Assembly (NCBI GenBank): GCA_021307315.1 | Contig: JAJSPD010000007.1 | Span: 992,001-1,056,000 of the forward strand | Source: Bisporella sp. PMI_857 | Lineage: Eukaryota > Ascomycota > Leotiomycetes > Helotiales > Helotiaceae | DNA length: 64,000 bases | Direction: 5' to 3' | Shown here: piece by piece, positions 1 through 10,606 of the stretch | How the letters are laid out: each line of letters begins with the position of its first letter | Numbering within the stretch: the first letter of the stretch is position 1 | Program-made: the position numbers and the translations under genes | The notes under the pieces: generated by a model | Told to the model about the DNA's origin: nothing | The model's database searches: none | The model's input: only the letters and a program-made list of their open reading frames with translations

Positions 1-650
1 CTTAACATTTTTCTTGTTACGTGGGGTTTCAGTTGAATATTGGAAGAAGAAGTGATGATTTACTATCTAGAGGGCAGATACATCTATTTGTAGTAGCAAG
101 GTATGACTCATGTGACTATGGGTCACATGAGTCACATCACGTGACTGGGATCCAACAGTTTCTCGGCACGCAGGGACGGACGTTAACAATATTTACGTGG
201 GTGCTAGCCTGCGGCTCACACAGTTGGAACCCTGAAGTGAGAACAAGTGTGATAATTCATTAAGACTGTCTATGAGAGGATACTTATAGTTGTAGCAGTT
301 CCCCTATTACCCTAACGCCACGTGACTGCCTACTAGGCAGTATTCCCAGTGGCACACCTGCCTGCTAGGCAGGTGACTCAATATCACCTGATCATAGGAT
401 CCAACTCACACGAAGCCTTCGAAATTCATTAGAGTATTGGAATTTAATGAAGAAGCGTTAGGATGAGCAGTTGGTAAGTGTTGAGTGGATGAAATCAATA
501 AAGTTTCAGTAGGGCCCAGCAAACACGTGACATGAAGCTATCAGAACAACAAAGTAGGATTAAGTGGACAGTGAACCGTGTAAAGGAAAGATTATAGGAA
601 GAAAGAAACAGCTTGCATATAAATACATGTTAGAGGAAGACGTAAGTCTG
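1..650. other. Intergenic, small inverted repeats
   Basis: No gene seen. The stretch has several CACGTGAC/GTCACATG words (about 115-150 and 320-330) and two short self-complementary blocks around CCTACTAGG (332-340) and CCTGCCTGCTAGGCAGG (357-373). These may be transposon ends or hairpins; function unknown. Confidence 0.4.
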
Positions 651-1626
651 CTATAGTATACGCCTCCGTTTAGCAACTGGGCTGCTATTCAGGCTTGAGG
701 AACCAGAAACACCAGCTTGCAACCTCCACAACTTCAACAGACGGAACGTGGGTCCGGATACAGTCTTCCCAGAATTATTGGTGAAGACGTAGCTACCAAA
801 CCAAGCTTGGACGGCGACCTTATCACCCGTGGCGAAACGAGAGGCATCTACGTCGTCGCCGTCATGATGGTCGTCAGTGCTTGCTCCATCGAAGGCAGCG
901 GGAAAGGGGTCCCCTGGAGAGAAGGAAGGTGTGGTGATGTCCGACTCAGCCACCTTAAGACGTAAGGGATTCGTAACAGTGAGGTTTCCATCCCGCCGAC
1001 GAATTAAGACCTTCAAGACTTCGAGACATCTCTCTTCCACTTGTAACTGTAAGGAAAACTCAGGCTTCTCCAGGTTGAAATTGTTTACGGCACTCTTGAG
1101 TGTAGTGAACTGACCGAGTTGGCCTAGGAGAATAATACCTAAGGGGCCAAGTTCTTCATCATCGTATAAGTCGTCAGGTCCATTATGAGCCAGCCACTTT
1201 ATTCCATTTCTATCGAAAGCCTTCCACGAAAGCTTCGGATCCAGGCGTTCAAGATTTCCAATGTATACCCACTGGCCCCGAAAGTACGGAAGATTCGGGA
1301 CGCCGTCAAAGCTCAATGCTGGAGGAGTAGCTGGTTTCTTAGAAGGAGACGCATATGATGAGGGAGTGTGGGCTGAAATGGGTGTTTGTAGATCGACAGA
1401 ACCAGATTGATACGGGCTGGAGTAGATACAATCTAAGTAAGGCGCCATAGAACTGCGCGGTATCTAAGAAATCAACAGGTAGACATAACTGGGAACGTAG
1501 AGAACCTACAGAGAACGGGTCGGTAATATCAGTCGTATCGTCTTCATCAACGGTTTCTATCATAGGGGAACTATCTAACGTAACCGTGGACCTTCCGCTA
1601 GGGGTTTTGCGGGTACCAGCCATCAT
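651..1626 (-). CDS. OB-fold-like single-strand DNA-binding protein, partner of the helicase
   Basis: Two exons joined by a 46-bp intron (1464-1509, GTAGGT...TTCTTAG) give 309 aa; exon 1 starts at 1626 with Met-Met-Ala. Residues 1-40 are acidic and low in complexity. The centre (FRGQWVYIGNL) and the C-terminal block (GDKVAVQAWFGSYVF, FRLLKLWRL) look like beta-rich OB-fold segments of RPA-type or transposon-borne single-strand DNA-binding proteins, and the tail AKRRRIL is a basic, nuclear-signal-like end. It lies directly downstream of the PIF1-like helicase on the same strand, as a helicase plus single-strand-binding pair would in a replicative (Helitron-like) element. The reading frame is intact, unlike the helicase. 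The OB call rests on pattern only; the protein could be an unrelated fungal family. Confidence 0.5.
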
Positions 1627-1964
1627 AGGAGTGAAGATTTGTTGACGAGGAACAGTGAAGAGAATAAGAGGATTTTACATAGGTTTTACAAGAGAGCGAG
1701 GAAGCAAGATTGACGTAGGAAATAAGAGGCTACGTAGCAGAGGTAGAGATAAAAAAAGCAATACATGAAACAGAAAGCGATGGTATGGCGTCGGACGGCC
1801 GTAGCTGTAAGTGTCAGAGACCTCGTAACAATTGCCCAAAAGGGAGAGAAAAGCAATATATCATATCTTGTATCAAGAAAAGTCTAGTCACGGGGCAGAT
1901 ATGATACGTGGAATGAAGCGAAGAGTAACAATCAAGGTTAAGAAAGTTGTCCTACATGGTGGTA

Positions 1965-3448
1965 TCAAGAATATGTTGAGATGTCCCACAGACTAATCGT
2001 CTGTTGCTCCAGAGCCTCAAGTCGGGACAGTTCAACCTGGAGATCCGGATGGGGGGCAAATGAAACATCTTCAAGCGTGATCGGTTCTCATAACCAGACC
2101 CCGGACAGAGTCTTGACCCTACCAAGCTGGACATTGATCGATGTCCACTTGCTATGCTGGTCGACGCCGCGCTGCTTACCAAAGTGGAGATCTAGAATAA
2201 GCCTAGTGAACGTACTACCTTGGCTCTTATAATCAGTGAAGGCAAATCTAAGTGTTAACGGAACCTGGTGTCGGTAGAAGGATAGTCCTGGCATGTTTGG
2301 GATCCGACCGCTCATCTGTATCGGGAAGACGGGGACAAGACCGTCAGGAACATTAGAAAACGATAGACTATGGTCGTGTGCAGGTCGAACGAGGACACAC
2401 ATGAGAGGAGCGGTACATAATACAAACTGGTTGTCAAGTTCCATCCACGAAGCTGTCGATGCAGTAAGCAAGCAAAGCCCACAAAAATAATGACCATCTG
2501 TATACCTTGCACGCTAGCATCTAAGATGACTTCCTCGGCAGTACCTCTCATGCCATTGACCAGGCCAGCATATGTATTCGTGTTCTGTTGGAGCATAATA
2601 GGCATACCTTTTGTGAAGGCGAAGAAGCCTGGGCCGTTTAGATACCCTTCTTCACCGACGTGGTAGATCATCCTGAGCAGCGTGAGAGGGTCTAGATTCG
2701 TGCCTGTCGGTGCATCATGTCTAGCGAGAAAGAGGTAGATCTTCTGACCTCGTTTCTCAGCAAATGCTCGGAGATGTACCAGGTTAACCTCCTCGCGGAT
2801 GCGGTTAAGTCGTATAATAGCCCTCTCAGGTGGTGTCTCCCCATTAGCAATTCTGTTCTCGGCGGTACACGAATTGAGAGTAGCAACGTCGTCTTCTGTT
2901 AAAGTAGCGGACCGTGCTCTCTGTAGGAGATCTTGGAATACCGGATCTTCTGCCTGGCGCATCTGCTCCGTGAGGAATACCACATGAGTAAAATGACTCC
3001 AGATAGACCTCCCGGACTGTAAGTCAATGATATCATTAATCGCCTGGCTCCATATAGCATGACCACGGACTGGCCTAAACTGGTTGAAATCACCCAGAAA
3101 TATGACGATAGGTAGCCCACCGAACACTGTATCGGACGCCCGACTCAGATCCCAAATAGCATTACACCGCTCGTTGATTTGAACGAGGTTCTCGAGGCTA
3201 ACCATACTAATCTCGTCGAGGATAAAGATCTTCTTATGAGACACTCTTGGTAGCCAGTCACAATCCAGGAGTAAGTAAGGATAATTGGTTACATTGAGAC
3301 CATATACAGTATAATATTTCGATCGAGGCGATCTTTTTGGTTCCATCTTTTTGGCGTGGAGGTGGACATGACATGACATGACCACTTCCGGTTTCGTCGT
3401 TTTATCAATACGATACTGCCGTACACTAGACCTAATTAGGCTAAGCAC
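1965..3448 (-). pseudogene. PIF1-like DNA helicase (Helitron-type), decayed
   Basis: Superfamily 1 helicase motifs are readable: Walker B in KIFILDEISMVS, motif III in VIFLGDFNQFRPV, the EQMRQAED block, and the C-terminal FTDYKSQGSTF motif followed by the LGRVKTLSGVWL end. A 53-bp intron (2453-2505) restores the frame between DASVQ and SWMELDNQF. After about 2110 the frame breaks, and the true C-terminal tail (HPDLQVELSRLEALEQQ) continues in another frame to 1965. At the 5' end the expected Walker A loop is not recoverable: around 3450-3500 the line reads through stop codons. The gene is therefore broken at both ends. PIF1-like helicases of this size in fungi are usually parts of Helitrons; no Rep nuclease domain was seen here. 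Confidence 0.75.
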
Positions 3449-3959
3449 TGCGTGATAGTTGCCCCACTACTTTGTTGACGATGAAACCGCCCTAGAGTAC
3501 CTCGGAAATACTCCCCTGTTTCTTAGCTTTAGATTCCCTCGCGACGACTTCAGTTTAGTTTACGGTTCTCCCAAGTCCCCACAAAAGGTCCGGCACACAA
3601 TGCAACCAACAATGCATACAACCGGGGCCTCCAAATGTTTCAATTTGCTCACGGTATAAAGGAAATCAACATACCTCGTCATAACGTGAGCTCTTGCCGA
3701 TTCTCGTATAATATTCGTACCACCACCCAACCAGTCGTCATTAGACCATCCTGAGGACATCGGATATTCGATTTTCGATATTCTTACGCGGCCCGTTGAG
3801 TTGGTGTTCGGATGGCTTTACATGGATTACAACATATTGTCGTATACTAAGCCTAAGATAGAAAGAGAAAGGACTCGCCCCTGGTACCGTGTCCCACGTC
3901 CTTCCTCTTCAAATGTTTCCACAGCCTCTGTGTGTCGCATATGAGAAGCTGCACCAATA
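3449..3959. other. Intergenic, upstream of Zn2Cys6 gene
   Basis: This holds the eroded 5' end of the helicase (to about 3760, minus strand, no usable frame) and the promoter-side region of the following transcription factor gene. I see nothing else in it. Confidence 0.4.
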
Positions 3960-5213
3960 ATGCCGTCACGACGTCCTCATACCAAATCTCGCCATGGTTG
4001 CATGGAATGCAAGGCCAAAAAGATCAAGGTAGGTAAGCGGTGGTGGTACGAGGAAACCACCCCCCCCCCCCCTCACAACCATGCAAAATGCAAAGCAAAC
4101 TGTCATTCAGCTTACGCTCGTGGATAGTGTGATGAGACAAAGCCAGTATGCTTGAAATGTTCCAAGCGATCAAACGACTGCCACTACCAAGACACTATCT
4201 CCACAAATACCAACTCCTGCTCGACGACCACACGCTCGCTGTCCAACGGCCCCAAGCCTACTGATATCGATATCGGATCCTTTTTTGACCTCTTCCGAAG
4301 TGCAACTATCTATACTGGGCCCCCAGGAAGTCCATCAGACGGCCAGTGGCCACAGTATGACGCCTTTTATGATCTGAAGCTTCTCCATCACTACATGACA
4401 TGCACATACCTCACCCTTGCAAAAGATAGCTCCCTCGAACACACGTGGCAAGTCATTATGCCCCAAATTGCATATTCTCATCCGTTCCTGATGCACGGTC
4501 TCCTGGCAATATCTGCTTGCCACTTTGCCGTCTTAGAGCCAGAGAGAGCTGAGCACTATACTGGTCTCGCCACGAGGCACTATGCATCAGCCGTGGAAAT
4601 CTTTCGACCGATGCTCGAAAACATACAAGAGGCAAACGCTATGCCGGTCCTTGCTTTCTCGACCCTGATCGCTTGCCTTCAATTCACAATGCCACACACC
4701 TCGCTGAGTCAACCGACAGTGCCGACACCAAATAAGTATATCAGCGACCAGCTGGATATGTTCCGCTTGGTACGTGGCATAAAGGGAGTCTTAGATACGG
4801 CCTGGACTTGGGCCGAGAATAGCCCCCTCTCCTTATTGTTCATAGGCACCGCCATGGAGGACCCCGAGGAGCCATTGCCTTACAATGCCGAAGTAGTGGT
4901 GCAAGCTCTGGAAAAGCATATTCAAATCAATGCTGAGACGGAGGAACTGAAAAATGGCTACCTAGACGCGATGCACCAGTTTCGCAAGTGTTATCCCCGA
5001 GGCACCCCCGGGAACCGTTGTCAAACTTTAGTATTTGCCTGGCCATTCCTCTTATCCAACAACTTCTTTTTGGCCATGTTAGCAGGAAGGCCCATTGCCT
5101 TAATTATCTTGGGTTATTTTGGCACTTTGTTGCACATGTTGAAATCTCGTTGGTGGGTGGGAAATAGAGGTCAGCAGTTGTTGCTGAGACAGATAGAAAC
5201 ATGTTATATATAA
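3960..5213 (+). CDS. Zn(II)2Cys6 fungal transcription factor (Upc2-like C-terminal region)
   Basis: Exon 1 (3960-4028) starts MPSRRPHTKSRHGCMECKAK and exon 2 starts at 4128; the 99-bp intron (4029-4127) contains a 14-base C run at about 4063-4076. Splicing creates a perfect zinc cluster, Cys-x2-Cys-x6-Cys-x6-Cys-x2-Cys-x6-Cys (GCMECKAKKIK joined to CDETKPVCLKCSKRSNDC). The product is 384 aa, a usual length for this class. The rest is the helical regulatory domain seen in sterol-uptake-control-type factors: HPFLMHGLLAISACHFA near residue 145 and a C-terminal LALIILGYFGTLLH-type block ending in WW. It should bind CGG-type DNA sites in the nucleus; target genes cannot be read from the sequence. 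No frame damage was seen. Confidence 0.88.
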
Positions 5214-5434
5214 TCGGTGATGAGTGCCTCACCTCTGCAGCGACACGGAGACAATCTGGGGATCTGTAGCCTGGCGGCGTGACTGTGGCAAAGGCGTCCA
5301 AAAAGCTTTCTAAAAATACGTCATACATAGAGGTCTCGGACATACGTGGGCTAGCAGAAGGAGCCAGAGAGTAGCGGATTCCTAAGGGAGGTTTAAGGAC
5401 TGGAAACTATTAGCTTTTGAACTCGAAGTAGAAC

Positions 5435-6530
5435 TTAGCAGAATATGAATTGTGATGTTGGTATAAGCACACCTTCTCTGACCGCCGTTCTACGGCCCAT
5501 TGCCTTCTGTACAGGGGATTTCTCCTTTCTAGGTGCATTAATAGTCGTAGCTTTCACTTCCCAACCGCTCTTATCATTGACCGAAGCAGCACCTGCAATG
5601 ACCGAGTCTGGCTCCTCGGTCGCCGCATCGTTAATGTAGCCTAGATCCGTTTCGTCACCTCTTTTACTTAAAGCAGAAGGCTTTTGTGCCGCTTTGCATA
5701 CAGTCGTATAATTTAAACTGTTGTCTGATCTGATCCGACGTATATCTTGAGGTATACTAGAAGTTAGATCAGTACCTGGTGATTGTTGGCTCTGATGAAA
5801 GAGTTGCGTGTACTCTCTCACTGAAGCTTGTGCAGTCCTATCTCGAGCTGTGCGTTCAAAGCTATGCTTGAAAGGAGGATCCTGGGAACTAATAGGATCA
5901 TGATGAACGCTAGTCACACTGTCTTCAACTTCTCCTAGCACCTTAGTAGGGGAAGATGCTTCCCCACCCTCATTTTCGACATTGTTATTGTCACTATCTT
6001 GGTCGATAGTAATTGCTTTTGCGAGCGATAATGTTTCAACCGTCACTCGGAGGCTATGACTAATCTCGGGATCCTGGTCTAGAACGCCACCTGCGAGAAT
6101 CTTCCTTTCCAAGTCAAGTAATGCCTTAGTTGTTTGAGAGATTGCATTCTCCATATTTAACACTTTGTTTTCGAGTGATTGGATTTTGGTTTCTTGGCGG
6201 AGTCTAAAGGCACGTTGTGCCAGTCTTACCTGAGTTCGACGCTTCTGTTAATAATCAGTACACGTACTACTTGCTACTATTGTGATTGAGGAAGCTACTT
6301 ACGTCAGCCTGAGTCAAATGCACAGGACTCAGCCTTGGTCTCCTCCGTTTATTTTCCACTGAACTTTTGCCATCATGGCCACCATGCTTTATCTTATCAC
6401 TTTTTCCCCGTTCACCCTTTGTTGCTAAGGTAAACTTAGTCGTAATATCCCTGCTTGATGCAGTCGGTTGGCCAACTCTTTTGACAGTTGCTGTAAAAGA
6501 TAACTGCTCCGATTCTAAGAAATCATCCAT
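5435..6530 (-). CDS. bZIP transcription factor
   Basis: Two exons flank a 58-bp intron (6245-6302, GTAAGT...AACAG). The joint gives HLTQAD then KRRTQVRLAQRAFRLRQE, a fungal bZIP basic region (N/R-x-x-AQRAFRxR type), followed by the heptad KIQSLENKVLNMENAISQTT of the zipper. The basic region is thus split from the N-terminal part by the intron, common in this class. I chose the start at 6530 (MDDFLESEQL), giving about 350 aa; an upstream in-frame Met at 6599 is possible. The N-terminal part is basic and Ser/Thr-rich, the C-terminal part long and disordered. It should act as a nuclear dimeric DNA-binding regulator; targets unknown. Confidence 0.82.
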
Positions 6531-7313
6531 CTTTTTACATTTGCCGGGAATTCTCGAAACTCTAGGGGTTCTTCCGCAAATTGGTAGAGTTCCGACCACA
6601 GCCTTGCTGCATAGTCTCGCAGGAACGATATGAGCTCAGTGAAGTACAGCGGCGCTGGGTTGTACGTGATCCACGCTAAGAATTGGGCTATAGTAGACGG
6701 ATGAGGTTGTAGATGTGTTGCAGGAGGTCGCGAGAGATTCATCAAGAAGGTTATAGCTGTGGGATGGGATGCAGCTCCGGTTTCCGAAACTACTTGCTTT
6801 TTGTACCTGTATAAACCTGACGTATCATGCAGCACGGGACTTGGGCAAGAGGATCGATCGATCTGGCTGACAGTAGTGGCATCTCTAGGCGGCATCGCGC
6901 GGCTCCTCCCATGGTGCGAGAGCTTCAACTGGCAGAGGCGGATTAGAAATTAGTGGCTGCAGCTTAAGTTGACTCACCCATAATTGTCGTTTTCCCCAAA
7001 ATCCTTTCTGTGTCCCTTCTAATGGCCAGCCTTGCCTCCCTTGGCGATTGAGGTCAAATTGGGTTCGTGCGCAAGAAACCCTTGGCCATCCCACATAAAC
7101 GTCCCCATTGAAGTCAAGTCCTTGTTCTATTGTTCAGAAAAGTAAAGCTCTCTAATATACTATTTACATGGAAAGCTGTTCCTGATCCGTACTATTGTCC
7201 TTGTTAAGTCACGTGAGGTCACGTGCTGTACTTCAACAAACTTCAACTTCACCTTTTCGTCCACACAGACCAACCTCAGACTTCAACGGACACAACCACC
7301 ATTATAGTCTAAG
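6531..7313. other. Unassigned region with an open frame and an LTR-like repeat
   Basis: A 137-codon minus-strand open frame (6515-6928; possible start MPPRDATTV near 6895) has helical segments such as ITYNPAPLYFTELISFLRDY but matches nothing I recognise; it overlaps the bZIP start in another frame. From about 7100 to 7252 lies an LTR-like repeat that is the reverse complement of 18840-18990. Confidence 0.35.
7100..7252 (-). repeat. LTR-like repeat, inverted copy of 18840-18990
   Basis: The reverse complement begins TGTTGAAGTACAGCACGTGA and carries the CACGTGACCTCACGTGAC motif, a GACAATAGTACG block and ACAAGGACTTGACTTCAAT, all matched in order at 18840-18990. The TGTTG start suggests the end of a long terminal repeat. 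No internal retroelement genes accompany this copy, so it is likely a solo or partial LTR. Confidence 0.5.
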
Positions 7314-7540
7314 ATGAGTATTGGTTTTGGTAAGTAGCATATTCTTTTATTTGGCTGTATTTTAACGAGACTCACTTGTGAGATAATTAAGTCTCATAGC
7401 CACAGACATAGTTTGTCACAGAATCACGTGATCATATATTATAGGCTGCGTTCTGTAATCACATTAACTCTTTTTAAGAATGACTTTCTAGCCCCCAAAG
7501 TATCGGTTAGACCATAACCACGCTCAGCCAACTTATATAT

Positions 7541-7995
7541 ATGGAACGTGAGGATCTCGTTATCGTAGCCACCACATCTGCAGCGGCGATGTTGGCGTGC
7601 CTGATTCTTGCTATTACAAACGGACATGTCAACCTTGCGGAAGAGTTCTTACTGCATCTAGCGAAGGAGAAGGGAGAAAATGGAATAATAATTGGACCCC
7701 GATGCAACAACGAGATTGTTGGCGCATTGATGTTGACTTTGGAACGAAATGGAAATGGAAAAGGCAAGAATACGAAGAGGGGAAGACCGGAGGGAAAGGT
7801 ATTGTGAGCGCGTGGAATACGAGAACTAGGTATAGGGGAGCAGGTGTTGGGACGGCGATGTTGGAGGAGGCAGTCAGAATAACGAAGGAAGAGTTGGGGA
7901 ATTCGGCAGAAGTGAGATTTGCAGCTGAACATGCGAATAGCAAGATGATTCTGCCGGAACTGTTTAATGAGATATTTAGGAAGAGGGAAGCGAAA
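7541..7995 (+). pseudogene. GNAT-family N-acetyltransferase, frameshifted fragment
   Basis: The N-terminal part reads from 7541 (EREDLVIVATTSAAA, then KGENGIIIGPRCNNEIVGALML). The acetyl-CoA-binding part (TRYRGAGVGTAMLEEAVRIT) and the tail AAEHANSKMILPELFNEIFRKRE continue in another frame. The break is at about 7760-7800, in an A/G-rich stretch. The R/Q-x-x-G-x-G/A loop is present (RYRGAGVGT). The upstream region also lacks a clean start, so this is probably a dead gene, unless the frameshift is a sequence error. It runs directly into a piece of an unrelated transcription factor. Confidence 0.7.
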
Positions 7996-9294
7996 GCCAC
8001 TACAGCGTTACTGAGCATAATTAAAAGAATCGATGTTCTCCTAGAGCGGTTTTTAGACGCCCATAGCCCAGTTATGCCATATTACTCTGGTGCCTCTGAT
8101 TTAATACGGGCCGCAGCAGCCACAAAGACTTCGTCACCGATTCTGAATATGTCATTTCACTCTCTGTGTATCGTGTACTACGGACAGATTGCCGGTAACC
8201 CGGGAGTAGTGATTTCAGGGCGTAGAATTTATTCCAAGGTGCTCAATACCCTACAGCATGCGCTATCGTCCCCAGAAGAATGTAGGTCGATATGGGTGTT
8301 GCTTACAGTCATTGTCTTAACGGCCTATGAGGTAATGCAACTAGATCGTACTTAAAGAATAAATACTTACATTGTGTTACGGCTAGAGCCTACAACACTC
8401 AAGTTCTGGATCTATTATCAAACACTTTATCGGGGCCTTGAAACTTTTAGAAGTCCATGGACCATCTGAACATGTGTCAGGATTAGGTAATATTTGTTAT
8501 GTTCAATACCGCTCTCACTGGGTAAGAACCTAGCCGCTGAGATAGATAGACTTTAGTGCTAATAAGGCAGCTAGGTCGCTACTGCCCTGATATGCCGATC
8601 TCGAACATTCCTTGCAGATTTAGCGTGGAAGACCATTCCGTGGTCAACCAAATTATTACCAAAGGACCTTATGCAAAGCCTTTTAGACCACGTAGCGGAT
8701 ATCCCTGCGCTTCTTGAACGGTATGATAGTATTACTAAAAGTCTGAAAACTGGTGTTCTGTCATCTTTCGAAGCATCAAATCAGCAAAAATTGTTACAGG
8801 CTGCTGTGGCTGACACGAAACGTCATTTTCATCAGTGGGAGAAAGAGTGGGTAGCATCGTATCCAAGTGGCCACATTTGTGATGTTCCTGCTAATACAGG
8901 AGACTACCTTCCAAATTTCCGATGTCGAGACTCAATCACCAGAGAGATTATCACTCCAGCCGTTTTCGCCTCCCGAGACCCTCAACTTATACGTACGATG
9001 TGTATATACTACAGTGCTCTTGTTATACTTTTAGGAGTAGACACTCAGCCGGACGAAATAACACTTCCTGAGAAATACCACTATGCGTGTCTCATTTGCC
9101 GAAGTCTGGAATACTATATCCGAGAAGTCCCTAGGGGCCTAATGAACGGGGTTGGCTTTTTCCTTCGTGTTGCGTATGATACTTTTCCAAAGGGCGATAT
9201 AGAGCTTGAGTGGGCTGAAGAAGCATTCAAGCGGATTGCAAAAGGAAAATCTACAAAGGCTTTCGGAAGCATGCTCTCAGAACTCTCAGTATAG
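7996..9294 (+). pseudogene. Fungal transcription factor C-terminal fragment (Fungal_trans_2 type)
   Basis: Helical blocks typical of the regulatory domain of Zn2Cys6 factors are present: SSPILNMSFHSLCIVYYG, then RRIYSKVLNTLQHAL, then after a likely 57-bp intron (8332-8388) the SIIKHFIGALKLLEVHGP block. A last exon (about 8618-9294) reads LAWKTIPWSTKLLPKDL and continues to the stop at 9294. The joint near 8530-8617 does not keep frame with the simplest GT-AG choice. No zinc cluster lies upstream; instead the frame runs out of the GNAT fragment without a stop. This is a truncated, probably silent gene joined to the GNAT piece by rearrangement. Confidence 0.6.
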
Positions 9295-9949
9295 ACGAAT
9301 TTCAGAACGAGGATATCTAGAGGCCCCTGTTATTCTTTACTTTGCTGTTACGGTCATGAGCTGATCACGTTTCCTAATTTAGAAGAGGATCCCGGGCGGA
9401 CGACGATAGGGATTTCCCGTCGGTGCAGCGCCATGAACCTTCCTGAACGCAGTTTAAGCAGATCTAATCAACAAAGGAGACTATGTCATTAATAAAAAGG
9501 TGCTCTTCCAGGATGCCTCGACCGATGCAAGTGTATCTGGAGGCAGGGGGGGATCTGGTGTTAGAAAGGGGTAATATCTGGGCGGAAGGGTTTGTCACTA
9601 AAGTTGGTCGTCCATCATGTCAAGGTCAACTAAAGAAAGTGTAGAGGGAGATCTCCTAATGGCACAAGAGAAGAGGGAGGGAGAAGCTACCTTACGACAT
9701 CAACGGCATGTACGATATTACATCTTACTCTTACACATGACCTCCGAACAGGATTGTACACGAAACCATGAACCTTCATATCCCTCTCGCGGATGGCTTT
9801 TATCACACTCGGCTGCTGCACGATCAGCCGCTGATCATGTTCTTCTACCCCGATATCTTACGTGAACAGGCGGTCACTCGCTTCTCGTAATTCGTTCTGG
9901 TCACTATTAAAGAATTGGATCGTCATCTGAATATTACAAGCGCTCCCAC
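9295..9949. other. Intergenic, no gene seen
   Basis: Only short open frames without recognisable motifs. Nothing supported. Confidence 0.4.
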
Positions 9950-10204
9950 TTACGCAAGCCAACCCTTGGCAGGGCTAACATCCCCACTTGTATTAATCAA
10001 GCCACAACCGTATTGCCCACAGATGATTACATGCCTAACCTGGAAAAATAGTTTCAGCTCCAACAATCTCATTGTGAGGGGTGCAAGATCTACATACTTG
10101 GATGTCCTGTACGCAGAAATCAATTGCGCTGCGACTGCTAGTGTCTCCATTAGATAGCTTGTTGCCCAGGTTTCTGTGAACGAAAAACTCTCGACGTGAA
10201 ACAT
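9950..10204 (-). pseudogene. Beta-carbonic anhydrase remnant, active site destroyed
   Basis: The 84-codon frame follows the beta-carbonic anhydrase order. WATSYLMETLAVAAQ sits where the zinc-binding CxDSR-x-x-ETL block belongs, ISAYRTSKY where the VHRN-type block belongs, and RHVIICGQYGCGLI at the GHxxCG zinc site. The first zinc Cys, the catalytic Asp and the Arg of CxDSR are all changed (W, T, Y), and the zinc His of GHYGCG is Gln. The enzyme would hydrate CO2 in a living copy; this one cannot bind zinc normally. Only the core is left, with no N- or C-terminal regions. The family call is from motif order only. Confidence 0.55.
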
Positions 10205-10606
10205 CGAGTACGTCAGTATCTGTGACCTAGCTATCTAAACAGCCGATCTAGAGAATCTGCTGCTCTTGCCGTGCCGGAAGTGAGGGTATCAAACCAGACG
10301 ATACTGACATTTTTTGTGCGAACCAGACTGGTGGAAAAGGTTGTTAGACCTATTACAATGAGCTTTTCATCCTTATAATCCCGTTTTACCGTCGCCATCA
10401 TGAAAATATAGCTATTCCATCTCATCCTAAAGTCATATCCCAAATCCCAAAATATATTTCTGACTCCCATTCTGCTTGCTTTGCTCGCACTCCCAACTGA
10501 AGTGGGGGCGTCAGTCACATTAACTCCTATGATACATATCCCTATATCCTAAGCAAGAAATGAACCCCCCCTATTTTCCACATCCCCTTTGAGCCCAATG
10601 ATGGAC
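10205..10606. other. Intergenic, no gene seen
   Basis: Lies between the carbonic anhydrase remnant and the bHLH gene. A 95-codon minus-strand frame (10231-10518) has no motif I recognise. Confidence 0.35.
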
